Shown: positions 23,131 to 34,911 of the stretch, piece by piece | Numbering within the stretch: the stretch's first letter is position 1 | Layout of the letters: each line of letters starts with the position of its first letter | From: Coffea arabica | Lineage: Eukaryota > Streptophyta > Magnoliopsida > Gentianales > Rubiaceae | Reading direction: 5' to 3' | DNA: 64,000 bases | Assembly (NCBI RefSeq): GCF_036785885.1 | Contig: NC_092326.1 | Span: 43,973,072-44,037,071, forward strand | Notes under the pieces: generated by a model | What the model was told of the DNA's origin: nothing | Database searches by the model: none | What the model saw: the letters and a program-made list of their open reading frames with translations, nothing else | Program-made: the position numbers and the translations under genes

Positions 23131-26122
23131 ATGGGGAGGAGCAGTGGCAGTGGTGGTGGTGGTGAATGTGAAGCTGAAGCTGAAGGTGGAGCAACAACCT
23201 CGTCGTTGGCGCTGAGGAACAGATATTGGGTGCTGAGACACGGCAAAAGCATCCCTAATGCCAAGGGTCTTATCGTTTCTTCGCCGGTAATTTCTGTTTC
23301 TTATTTAATTCTCGCTTCCCACTCCTCTTCCTCCTGGATTTGATGATTTCTTTCAACATTTCTTGTTTTTTTTTTTTCTTTCTTTCTTTTAGTACATTTA
23401 TCAAGCATGTACGTATCTTGACAGGAAAATGGGATTCTTGAAGAATACAGATTAGCTCCTGAAGGAGTTGATCAAGCTAGACTCGCGGGCCGGTCCTTCC
23501 AAAAGGCATTTCTTTGTCCCTATATACTCTGTTTTATTCTACACAAATTTCTCAGTTTGCCTCCGGATTTTATAAGCTTTCCGAATTGCTTTAATATTTC
23601 AAAGTTCACAAGTAATCATTCATTGCCATGCATGCTTCTCTGGCAGCATTTCTAGGCTGCAAAGCAGTCTGGGTTTTTCGTGTGGTGTTGAAAGAGTAAG
23701 ACGGGATGAAATATTGGTTTCCTGGCCTTTCACTTCTTGGACTCTGTTCCTACTTCTCCTTTAATCCTTTACTGAATCACGTTTTGAAACCCTAGATTAT
23801 GGTGATCGTTAGTAAGTTTCCAGTTGTTTATTTCCGACTTAATTAGCTGTTCAGGACCGGATTGTCATAGGACCCTTGAAATTAGAATAAGTTTGCATTC
23901 CTCTTGTTATCACCAGCGCATTCTATTTCTCTGAATTTTCAACAGTCCTTTATTTAAAAACATGCTTGAAAATCTTCTGTGTAGAGAAGATGATCAAGTT
24001 CTGGTATATTTAATAGTTGCTAAAGCTGAAACTTGCTTTTGGATGGTGCATATGCTACCTTTCTTTTTTTTTTTTTTTGTTTAACAAAGAACCAAAATAA
24101 ATAAGTCGAATCTGGATACGTCTGTGCACTGATATGTTATATGGTATGCAGATGCTGTTGGAGAACAACATACCGCTTGAAAATGTCCGAATCTGCTACT
24201 CACCATTCTCAAGAACCAGTCACACTGCAGAAGTGGTTGCATCTGTTATGAATCTTCCATTTGTTGGACCACAATGTAAGGTAATCATCCTATTCTTTGA
24301 GGTGATTGTACTGGAAATAGCTTCCGACATGACTGAACTTGAATTTGGAAATGGATCTCAATTCTCAAGCCACAAAAGTAGTTCTATACTAGCTTAAAAT
24401 GCTAAGATCACAGGTCATGACGAGAAGGTGAAGACAATAAAAGGGGAAAGTGAAACAACAAACTAGTTGCCATTAGATCACACTTGGAGCCTACTCCCAA
24501 CATCTGATAGCTTCTTCTTCCTTTATTTTTATTTTTTATTCTCTTCGAACCTGCTTGCAAATTGTGATTCTTGAAAGAGTTGCATAATTACTTGAAGAGT
24601 ATCTTTTCCTACAGAGGCAACTCCGAAGGTGCTAATTAGGAAACAGCACTCCTTCAGCTTAAACTAAACCACAAATAGGAGCAAAAAGAGGGACAAGGGC
24701 ATGTTAAAGTAATTTGCAACTTAACAAAACCTGGAGTCATCGCAGTTTAAGAGAATGAAAGACGGGAAACAAAGAAGCCATTAGTACAGAGGTTGAGACC
24801 TCCTTTATCTTATTCTATTACGAATCCTCTATATCTTCAACAATGCCAATCTCAAGCCAGACATACCTATATGATCCCTTTTTGGACCAGTAAAACGTTC
24901 AAGTGCATGTGAGTCTGTGCTTGAATTTTTCTTTTTCATTTTTGTTTTGTTCTTTTGGTTTTGAAAATATTTTTTAACTGTACAGGTTATTGGTGATCTT
25001 CGTGAACGTTACTTTGGACCCTTTTACGAACTTGCATCACATGATAAAGTAAGCAACAAGTTTGAGAAGTTGGAGCAGCGGATGCTGAATCATTTCGATC
25101 CTCTCAGTCTCTAACTGCTGATGAATCATTCGTTGTGTGGACAGTAATCTGAGCTCATGCTTGAATTTATTTTTTTCCATTTCTTTTACTGGCAGTACCT
25201 GGAGATATGGGCTCTGGATGAGAAAGATCCATTTCTGCCGCCTGAAGGTGGAGAAAGTGTTGCAGATGTTGTTACTAGACTCACAGAGGCTTTGGTTAGC
25301 ATGGAGTCAGATTTTGAAGGGTAAGACACTGCTCTTTACTTTACCATTGGTAATGCAGCATATACTGTTTCCAGCAGATATTGCTACTGATGTATTTAAA
25401 TGTGTTTTGTTATTCCTTGATTCTAGTACTAAAATATATGAATAGGGTAAAAAGTCTTAACAGCATTGTGAGTGGCCAAATCTTGTCATGCCTCCCTAAG
25501 TTCAGAATAGGGCGGTAAAAAAATGAAGAGATGGCTTTGTTATTATAAGTGCCTGATGCCTTGAGCAAATAGGGCACTAATAATGCTGTACTGCATAAAG
25601 TAGATTTATAAATTATGCATTCCAAACTTTTACTTAAATGATAGCCTGGAGAAAGGGTGTTCTGCTACGGGGCTGAACTGCATGTCACCTAATTGCTACT
25701 AGTGCCTTTGAGGCTCTATGCCAACATTTTTGCAATCATTAAAGATACCAAGTGCTATCATCTAATAAAAATAACGACAGCCTCTTATTCCATCACCTTG
25801 TATGTGAAGTTCCATATTTCTAATTAACACATAACTCGTTCCTGAATCTGCTTAGCCTTGTAAACGTCACCTTAAGGAATAGGCTTCAGGAGGCTGATGC
25901 AAAATGCCACTCTTCTCTGACTGCAGGTGCGCGGTGTTGATTGTCAGCCATGGTGATCCTCTTCAGATTCTGCAGACAATACTCAAAGCAGCTAAGCAAG
26001 TGAAGACAGGAGCTGATGAGCAGGACTTAGCATCAAGGATACAGGCAATCAAAGTCAAGTCTGTTCTTTCAAGACATCGGAAATTTGCACTGCTGACAGG
26101 AGAACTACGTTCGGCAGAATAA
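23131..26122 (+). CDS. Histidine phosphatase (phosphoglycerate-mutase-like) superfamily protein
   Basis: Six exons (23131-23286, 23425-23505, 24152-24280, 24986-25048, 25196-25320, 25927-26122) give 750 nt, 249 residues. The catalytic RHG motif is at residues 36-38 (WVLRHGKS) and the second active-site His at 193 (IVSHGD). Between them lie CYSPFSRTSHTA and DLRERYFGP, as in the plant homologue I recall as At3g05170. The family uses a phosphohistidine intermediate; whether this member is a mutase or phosphatase, and on what substrate, is not known from sequence. The N-terminal 25 residues are Gly/Glu-rich and not obviously a targeting signal. Intron 2 must begin with GC (23506, AAAAG|GCATTT) to keep alignment and phase, an unusual donor. 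The gene is divergent from SLY1. Confidence 0.88.
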
Positions 26123-26839
26123 AACAATTAGTAGTGTGCTTTTTCATCTTAGTCTATGGTGACTGGGGAACCTGGTTCAGCAAGAAGTTAATAAAACTTG
26201 CGAAATTGGCAAGTCTGAAGTTTTTTCTTTGTTCTTTTACTAGTTAAATTGGATGTCGGTACTGCAATGTTTATAACATTATTATTCTTGAGGGTTGTAG
26301 CATGTAAATTAGATGTCTTTCCCTTTTTATTTGTTTCCAGGAGCATTAAATCCTTGTACGAGTGGCAGCTGATATGCAACGTACCAGTAGCCAGTTCAGG
26401 TAGTTGGGACTTAGGACTAGTGTTGAATTCTCAGGGTATGCGTCGAAAGTTGCAGTAAGTTCACCGTGTAAGACTTTGAAAAACGACCAAATTGAACGGA
26501 CGTCGCATTTGGACGTAGGTTTGCATGTACAGCTTATAAATACTAGGGAAGGAGCGCTTTATCAAGAGAGAAAACAGGGGGGGGGGGGGGGGGGGTAGGG
26601 GTGTGTGTTACTACATATGATGACTCGTAGCCTAATTTCCAAGAATCGTTTTTTATCAAGTCATTGCATAATAAATTTACACTATGCATCCCCCCCCCCC
26701 CCCCCCCCCCAAACAAAAAAAACTCCAAACAAACAAAGTAGAATGTATAGTACGAGATTTAAAAAAATTGTATTGTGACCATTGTAAGAGTGAATTAATC
26801 TTAAATATATTGAAAGTGTATATTATTAGTATTAGACGC
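26123..26839. other. 3' flank with homopolymer tracts
   Basis: This probably includes the 3' UTR of the phosphatase gene. A G19 run (26577-26595) and a C21 run (26690-26710) lie 94 bp apart. No gene is visible. Confidence 0.6.
26577..26710. repeat. Inverted homopolymers G19 and C21
   Basis: An unbroken G run at 26577-26595 and an unbroken C run at 26690-26710 face each other across 94 bp of ordinary sequence. Such long G/C homopolymers are rare in AT-rich plant DNA. Confidence 0.9.
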
Positions 26840-26999
26840 ATGACAACTAGAGATGGCAATGGGGACGGGCACCCGTTCCGCGGAGGTACAAATGGGGCGG
26901 GGCGGGGACGGGGGCAAAATATTTATCCCCGCCTTAAAAATGGGGCGAGGGATGGGGCAACATACACCCGCCCCATCTCCTGCCCCGTTCCCCGCATAA

Positions 27000-27031
<32 letters not shown>

Positions 27032-27743
27032 ATACACAAAAGTAACAAAACTCCTAACTATTCAAGGTATTTTTTATTAGTGTTTGAGAATTCTTCCTCT
27101 CTCCTGTTAATTCTAGAAAATGCTTGGACATACGAGGAGAGTTTTGCTTTTCGTATAAGCTTGCTTCTGATTTTTTTTTGCTTCATGTACTAGGCTTTTG
27201 TGTGCATAAATTTCTGAGTTGTTCAATCCTTTTAAATAGCCATGGATATAACTTATTATGGTAGGGGTCATCTTTAGCTAATTAGTTCAGGAGACCTGTG
27301 AATGCTATTACTTAATGGGAAAAGCTCTATGTCGTTGTAAAGCTATGCTGTGGTTTTGGATATGAATCTCTGACATCTTATGTACTAATACTCGTTTTAC
27401 AGCAATTAAATGGTTTAAGATTTTAGTATTATATAAAAAAAATAGCCATGGATATATGTATAATGCTGAAATAACTCCAAATGATATATTTTGGTCAGGA
27501 GATGGGCTGGTAACTGAAAAGTCAGATATACATAGAGGGGCAATCAAGTGTAACCTAATAAAAAATTCAATGAATTATTGTAAATGAATATTTTATGATA
27601 AGTTGATTTCTTTTCTCGCGAGAGATCGCGGGGGAAACGAGACGGGGGGCGGGGCGGGGGGTGGGGGACGAGGGGAGTTATTGGACAACGGGGTGGGGGA
27701 CGGGGGAAGGAACCCCCGCTCCATTGCCATCCCTAATGACAAC
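26840..27743. mobile_element. Intact non-autonomous hAT (Ac-like) element with 8-bp TSD
   Basis: The element spans 26848-27735 (888 bp). It is flanked by a perfect 8-bp direct duplication, ATGACAAC, at 26840-26847 and 27736-27743. Terminal inverted repeats are TAGAGATGGCAATGG (left) and TAGGGATGGCAATGG (right end read inward), 14 of 15 identical. TAGGGATG-type ends with 8-bp duplications are the hallmark of Ac-type hAT transposons. Both subterminal zones are packed with GGGGC/GGGGACGGG motifs (about 26870-26995 and 27640-27720), likely transposase-binding repeats. The centre is AT-rich with an AT dinucleotide run (about 27008-27030). There is no transposase frame, so movement would need a partner in trans. 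Confidence 0.93.
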
Positions 27744-28212
27744 TAATTCGAATTTGAATTTGAAATTCAAATTTAACTTATGTGTCATTTATTCAGTCTT
27801 AATTGTGTATACACTGACAGTTCATATAAGATTTATTCTTTAATAATACTCCAGTTAAACATTTGGTAACCAAGACAAAAATTTTGAAAGAAAATGGAGT
27901 GTCAGTGATAGTTTGTAGGAATTAATAAAATTTTCCTATCTAACTAATCATTTGTTTTTAAAAATTCTATAAATTCTATAAAACACAAAAAAATGTAGAA
28001 AAGTGTAAAAGAAATTCTGAGACTTTCGTCCTACCAAATATACAAGAAGGAAAAAAAAGTTAAAGTAGTTAAGAAAAAGAACACTTCTTTAAAAAATATA
28101 TATATCTAGGGAGAGACATAGTAAAAGTTCAAACAAACAAGGGGGAGTAAAGCAAATCACAAATTTGTGATTTGTTAGTCGTGATTTGTGATTAGAGGAA
28201 ACCCTCTGGTTC
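27744..28212. other. AT-rich spacer
   Basis: AT-rich DNA without open frames of interest. Around 28155-28192 short repeats of TTTGTGATTTGT occur. Confidence 0.5.
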
Positions 28213-28921
28213 CTAAACTATTTTCAGTACGCCCTTTTGATCCCTCAATAATATGTTACCACAAATAAACCCTTCAAAAAAAAAAATGGTGTCAATATTT
28301 AAGAACTTTCATCAGATTTAGGCCATTAATGCTGATGGAATGACGAGTAAAATTGACCGAATACAAGCATTTCTTAATAGTGAAGTATCTAAGGAGCGCT
28401 TAAACTACGCTTGTTATCAAATTTTGGCCCTTAATTTAAATTGTCTTGGAGTTATACTTTCAACCTTTCCAGCCTTTTTAGTCATAAGTGCAGTCCCAAC
28501 TGCTTAATATAATCAAAAGGATTAATGAGAGGAATAAATCTCAGCTTTTACCATACTTAGATTCAGCTTTTTACAATGCTGAATAATGAAGTCTATTTTT
28601 CGTCTTTAACCTTTTTTGTTCCGGTTTTGATAGTTATATTAAATGGTTAGCTTCCAAATGCACTTTATGACTAAAATGGCCGAAATGGCTGAAAGTATAC
28701 GATTTAATTGTTCAGGACCACTATAGATAGAATTTAGATTAGGAGCCAAAATTTGATAATTGAAATAGTTTAAGGGCTTTCTATGTGCGTTTACCCTAGT
28801 CTTGTGCTAAATTTGAAGGAAATTCTTAAAGGTAATACATTTTTTGTCGAGAGGATTATTTGTGATAATATATTGTTGAGGGGCCAAAAGGGAATAATTT
28901 AGGGATCGATGGGATAGTTTA
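28213..28921. mobile_element. Fold-back (long imperfect inverted repeat) element
   Basis: The two halves are imperfect reverse complements over about 260 bp each. The left arm has TAAACTATTTTCAGTACGCC, CCTTTTGATCCCTCAATAAT, TTATCAAATTTTGGCCCTTA and TTTTTAGTCATAAGTGCA. The right arm read on the minus strand has TAAACTATCCCATCGATCCC, CCTTTTGGCCCCTCAACAAT, TTATCAAATTTTGGCTCCTA and TTTTAGTCATAAAGTGCA. A central loop of about 180 bp (28500-28680) is unpaired. There is no coding capacity. Family and target duplication are not determined; it could be a MITE, a fold-back element, or a Mutator-type with long TIRs. Confidence 0.72.
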
Positions 28922-29026
28922 TATTGCAATTTTTTAGAATTTTTGTATAAATATATACGGTAGCAGTTTGTATTAAAAAAATGATTAAAAAAATATATTT
29001 ATTGAAAACGTAACCCTTTTTGGTTG

Positions 29027-29237
29027 AAAAATTAAGTGTTTGGATACAAAATTTATCCCAAATAATATTTCGCTTGTATCATAAACACATTTTTCAATCC
29101 ACTTTTTTATATTTCCAACCACCTTTTTATCTCACATATATCACATCACAAAAAGTGCTACAAAGTATTTTAAATAATATTTTAAATAATTATTTTAAAT
29201 AATATTTCAAATAATACCCTGTCCAAACAAAAAATTA
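29027..29237. mobile_element. Short hAT-like MITE, copy B
   Basis: The element lies at 29035-29229, with ends AGTGTTTGGATACAAAATTT and TACCCTGTCCAAACA in inverted orientation. The same 8-mer AAAAATTA flanks it at 29027-29034 and 29230-29237, a candidate hAT-type target duplication, although it is A-rich and so weak evidence. The interior contains AT-rich repeats (TTTTAAATAATATT). It sits about 150 bp upstream of the EF-hand start codon, within the putative promoter. Confidence 0.7.
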
Positions 29238-29390
29238 CTTTCCAAACAAGGTATTCCTCTTGTGATTGTTATGACTAAGTAGGTAGACTAGTGAATGAAT
29301 GTCTGTTTTTTTGTCACCCGGAAAACGAAAACAGCGGTTGGGGCTGTGCCAGGAGTCAGTGGACTCATCATCAGTCATCGGAGGCTTCCG

Positions 29391-32300
29391 ATGGAAAACA
29401 CGGCGGTGCTAAGAGAGTGGTACGACCGAGTTGATTCCGACAAAACCGGCGGCATCACTGCAACACAGCTCCAGGTTCCTGTATCCTCCTCTAACTCCTA
29501 ACCCCTTCTGCTTCCTTGTTTCAACTTTGAATTCTACTTATACCTAGCTTATCTGAACTGCTGAATTAACATTTTACTAAGTTAATTGAACAGTGAGTTT
29601 GGGATTCAGATTGTTTTTTGCTAACTTTTGTCTGGGGGATATTTCGATTGATTTTTCAGACCGCATTTGGTATTGGTAACCTACAATTTCCTCTCTCTGT
29701 TGTCCAACAGATGATCAGGTTGGACTTTTCGACTCTTGACTACTCCTGTAATACTACTTTCACTCATATATTGCTTTGATAAGTAAATACACTAGTATCC
29801 TGTTATATAACTTTTGCTCCTCTATTTGCAAATGGATTATGGTCATTCTTTATTTGCTTCTCAACTTTACTTTTTTGGTTCACTTCAGGATGTACGATTT
29901 TGACAGAAATGGAACTATGAGTTTCCCAGGTACCATTCTGTCTTTCTTTGGATTTGTTTAGATGATCAAAGACCAAAAAAAGAACAAAAAAGGAAATCAC
30001 TGTATTAATGGAAGCAGTTCACCCCCCCTTGTAAGTTGTATCTCAACTACTACTTAGGACAAACCTAAAGCTTGTTTATATCTTCTCGCTTTTCTTTCAC
30101 TATATTTTCATCCGTTATTTTTTATGCAAGCAATCACCCCTTTGTTCGCTTCTTATGCATCTGTTTCCTGTTCTTGTTTTGATTCTCTCTTTTTCTGTTT
30201 TTTTTCCTTTTACAATCTGAATGTTTTTTTTTCCCTTTCGGTCCTGTGCCATATTTGAGTGAATTTCTCTTCTCTCAAGACTTGATTTTTGGACTAGTGC
30301 TTCACTCTGCAACTCAGACTAACAATTTCTCATCTGTTTTATCTTTCTTTTTTGATTCCTCAGAATTTGTTGAACTCAACAAGTTTCTTTTGAAGGTTAG
30401 TTTCTTCTCTTTCTTATGCCCTGTCAAAGTGAAGAAGTTGTCAAAATTAATTTGTTTAAGTTTGTTAACGTTCCTATGCCTGATAAGTCGAAATTAAAGG
30501 AAAAAAAAAACTATAACCAGAAGCTCCTGGAAAAGGATGATCTCTTGACAGCCACAACTATTCGATGTAATGAAGCCGCACACCGGCCTGTAATTTCTTT
30601 CCCCAATCATGTTCCTTTTCAAATTGTAGTTTCAATCTCAAGGTCACGCGGAACAGATTTTGTGGGGCAGCTGTACTAGTTCAAATGTTTACGGGCTCTT
30701 GATTTCTTCCCTTGAAGTTTTTATTTTTGCTAGTGTTAATTTGTTGGGTTAATGTGTAAAGTAGAATTCAGTCTTGTAAATTTATACTCTGTGATTTACA
30801 TTGTAGGTTCAACAAGCCTTTGCAGACTTGGAGAGGTGATTTTGCATTTGAAAAGATTGTCTATTCCTAGTTCTAGCTTTATTTTGTTATTGCTAACTGT
30901 TAACTGAAATTTTCTTTTGATTTTTTTGGGTTTCCAATGGCTTCCTTGAAGATCTGTAATTTATCTTCCTTCATTCTTGGCTATTATTCCTTTCCTTGCA
31001 TGCTGCTTTGTAATTTTTTTCTGTGCTACCTTTGAACTTTGGATGGTGTAAAATTTGAACATGTATGCTATCTTCTGAAAGGCTTTCTTTTGAGGAATGT
31101 TTGCTTGGCTAAATAATATATTGTTGCTGGGAGTTGATCAGAACTGTCAAATGAATCTCTTTTTAACATTTTCTTCTAAAAATTTTCTTGATGAGAGCTA
31201 AAAAGTTTGTCAGTTCGAAACTAACTGATCTTTCGGCAAGTTGTTGTTGTTTTAATATGAGGATTGATCATTAGATGTTGGCAAAAGTAGCCTCATTTGA
31301 TGCAGTGCTGATAGGTCATATCCTTGCATGTGTTATTCTATGTAGAACATCTAACAATGGGAGCATATTTGTTTTGCTGCCTAAGATATAAGGTCATGTT
31401 GACATCTTGCACAACACGTATTCAGGTCGAGTTACTGGGTCAAATGAATGTTTAAGTTTCACAGTTTGAGGTACCTCCTCTTAAATGCTCTGACCCAAGG
31501 GCTAATCATGATGTTTTATCTGTTTACCTACAGGGGTCGTGGATATCTTGTTCCAGACGATGTCTACAAGGTAATAGTTTGCGGAGGACCTTTTCTTGTG
31601 TTCCCTTCTAGAGAAAGCAGTGCTTTTAGTTTCAAATACGTGTTTCTACTCCTTTTCTTCCCCCTGCCATCGATTTGAAGAGTACACTATCCATGATCAA
31701 TGTTTTCAGGGGTTGGTGAAGATTGGAATCTCACTTGACTCTCCTGCATTCTACACTGTCTGCGAGGTATGACAATACTGTTATCTTGTTAAGTGCCTAG
31801 ATTTTATCCAAAGTTAGGATTTTGAACATGTTACAGAAGTTGGAGGCAGATTCACCAATAGGTAAGGCATTAATTTTTATAGTACTGTTTACTATAATTG
31901 TTAGGTGTAAGTTTCACAGTACAATTGGATAAATGTTTGAGTTCTGATGATATTCTTTTATTTACTCATGAGGTGATCAAACCTGCACCCTCCCCTCCAA
32001 AAAAAAAAGGCTAATTAAGATGGAGATTGAGCAAACTTCATGTATGTTACCTTCTATTTTATATACAATCTCTAGTTTCTCTTAGAATGGTGAGGATTTA
32101 TATGCATATAGCAAACCTCTTATCTTTGAAGTACTCTGATGCTCAACTGATTTGTGTTTTTTAATGATCTGAACAGTGTGTGTTTCAATGATTTGACACT
32201 CAACCGATTTGTGTCTTAATGTTCTCACACTTTGACACTCAACTGATTTGACCTGTTATCTAAATCTCCAGTTTCTGAACACTTATCATGATTTGTGTTT

Positions 32301-33057
32301 TAATGATCTGAGTGTTCAGAGCCAACTTGCACTTGATGTGCTCTGACTAAGTTTTACCTAGAGTTTACTTGTGCTTTATGTGCTCTGACTAATTTTTTCA
32401 TTTTCAATTATAATTTGTAGAGTTTTGATCAGAAGAGGAGTGGAAGATTCAGACTGGATGGCTTCATATCACTCTGTATATTTGTACAGTCTGCGCGGTA
32501 GGTGGAATCTTAATTTCTTATACGGTGTATTTTGATTGACCAGTTAGAGTTATTAACTTCATGAAAATGTCAGAAAAGTACCTTGCTGAAGGTATTAAAA
32601 AATGTTGTGCTCATAAATCATTTATCATTGATGCAGTCAGCTGCTTGTAAATCCCTTGCTTGCTTTAAGCTGTGAGGGCTGGATCCAGAAATTTGTATCT
32701 GTTTATGAACTGCTTTAGAGACCATCAGACTACGGATCTAGGCTGTTTTTCTTTCTTATTTCTGATTATTTGATTGTCTAAACCATCAAAACCTATCCAT
32801 TCATTATCGGACCTAAAAAATTTGTAGTAGACTGGAGCTTTACGTCAAATGTCAAGTGGCAGCATTTTTGGGCATCTGGCCCAACACCGACATGTCTTTT
32901 ATTTTCTCTTTGATATGTTCTGTGGTGTTTATGAGCTGACATGAATATTAGAGTTAATGGTCCTAATATGTCAACTGAATCATGATGGGGCTGCAATTTT
33001 TAATTTTTTTTGGTCAAATGTAGCTTGCTGCCAAGACCAGAGTTTTGGTAGATACAG

Positions 33058-33088
<31 letters not shown>

Positions 33089-33519
33089 ATTAGGAGTATT
33101 TGACAAAATTGAATCTGGTGTTAATGTCTTATTTTTGCAGGAACCTGTTTAGTTCATTTGATACAAGTAATCAAGGAAGAGTGACTCTTGATTTAAATCA
33201 GTTTATTTACTGCAGTGAGTATAAAACTTCTAACTTAATGATGATTTTTCTTCGGGCATCACAGTTTACTCTTAAAGATAATTCTCTAGCCTGCTTGAAT
33301 ACCTTTTGTTTCTTCTTCTTTTTATTTGTTTTTTTTTGGGGGTCTGGATTTCCATTTTACTCCTCCCTGATATTTTAACATTAGAGCTTGCTGATTTTGT
33401 ACTTTTTCTTATTCATTATGTTCATGGTGCATTGTAATGCTTTGGCTCCTTCTGTAATCTTTGTTTGGGTTCTTAGCTCTTTCTTTCCGTGTTTTGTAGC
33501 TGCAAATTGCAGAATATGA
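29391..33519 (+). CDS. Penta-EF-hand (PDCD6/sorcin-like) calcium-binding protein
   Basis: Ten small exons (29391-29474, 29660-29718, 29889-29929, 30364-30395, 30807-30835, 31534-31570, 31710-31766, 32421-32497, 33141-33214, 33500-33519) give 510 nt, 169 residues. Five EF-hand-like units are visible in the PEF order. EF1 loop is residues 15-26 (DSDKTGGITATQ, last position Gln). EF2 loop is 51-62 (DFDRNGTMSFPE, fully canonical). EF3 is degenerate (ERGRGYLVPDDV). EF4 is DQKRSGRFRLDG and EF5 is DTSNQGRVTLDL. The spacing of EF3 to EF5 parallels animal PDCD6 and sorcin. PEF proteins dimerise through EF5 and bind partners when calcium-loaded. Unlike many PEF proteins it lacks a Gly/Pro-rich N-terminal arm. 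An in-frame upstream ATG at 29295 would add 32 residues; I prefer 29391 because the added peptide looks like leader. Confidence 0.85.
33061..33086. repeat. (CT)13 microsatellite in intron
   Basis: A CT dinucleotide array inside the last long intron of the EF-hand gene, close to the acceptor at 33140. Confidence 0.85.
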
Positions 33520-34911
33520 TAAGCGCGGACATTTAAGCATGAGCGATCATTAGTCGCAAAGGGTAAAAGCAGGCGAGCATTTTGATTTAGCAGTGCAAGG
33601 GGATTCCTGTTTGCTTCTGCATTATTCTCTTTCAAAACTTCCGTTCTCCCATAATTGCGAGTCTTTATTTCATTGATCTTTGGAGAGTCTTATTAGATCA
33701 AAGATTGTACGCCAAGTAGAGATCTGTACTTAACGTGTGCCTATACTCTTTCAAGTGAATGTACATATCTGTTGTTCGAGTAAAAAAATACCGAGCCACA
33801 AAGCGTTTCATCGAGGCTCAAGAAATAATACCCTTCTGGTACTGAAAAAAATGGTGAAAAATCTTTTTTCGCATTTTTTGGCTTTTAAAGTTTACCTCTT
33901 AATGTTTCATATGCCGGCCGGGTAGGGGCTTGTAACTCAATGGAGAATATGGATGCGTTTTCACGAGCTTGAGAGTAGCTTAGGGGTCTGCAAATTAATG
34001 CTTAGGACTGATCGACCTTTTGGTTTTTTGGTGGCGTTGGGTGGATTGCATTTTGAGTACATTTACATGCAGAAACAATAAAGACTTGGGGAACAAATTC
34101 GAGCAGGCAACAAAAGACCTATTGATGTTTTTGGCTGGGAGGAGCTGGGCAGGGAACAATTTTTTTATACGACCTGTTCTCAATCATTTCTATCGCCGAA
34201 GTGGAACTCCTGATTTCAGCCTTGCTGAAGCTCAAGTCAATGTGTTTTCTACATGTACATTTGCCCAGTTTAATTACTTTAGGAAACCAATGTGGCGAAT
34301 TACCTAAGGTAAAAGCACGTGCAGTTGTAATTGCGGGTAGCTTGTCCTCTTGGAGTTGAGTTTCTCCTGTACAAATAGAGAAATTTAAGTGGAAGAAACT
34401 CAAAGCTATAATAAAAAGTTTGAGGAAAAGGCCGAAAGTAATCAGACACGAAAATACCATATTCATCTCTGATTCTTCTCATGCGTTCATTCCAATCTGC
34501 CGCTTGGATGACAAGAAAACTTCCTCTCCTCGTGCTGATATCCAATGGCATATGGGGAAGTACGAAGCATGAGGCAACCATCAATAAGGGGGTTTACGTG
34601 TACTTCAACAAGCCAGTCAATTAGAGAGCACCCTTGAGGTCAGGAATGCTAATATCATGCTCCAAGAGTGCAGCCACGCACAAGTAGAGATCTTCACTCA
34701 TTAGGTCAGTGATGCTAATCTCTTCGCTGCCTTCTAGTTCTTGAAAAGATATGTGCCCTGATGACTTTAAAATGGCAATTGGCAAAAACTGAAAGCCGTC
34801 GTGATCTTCAACATAATTGTTTGGTCGATCCACGACATGCGGCCACGTCTCTTACATTTTCGTATTGCAGATACAAGCAGCAAATACAAAAGTGCTGTTC
34901 CACATACTGAG
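33520..34911. other. Convergent 3' region of the EF-hand and PPR genes
   Basis: This holds the 3' UTRs of two convergent genes. The open frames here are short, overlap on both strands and match nothing I recognise. The first polyadenylation sites cannot be fixed by eye. Confidence 0.5.
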
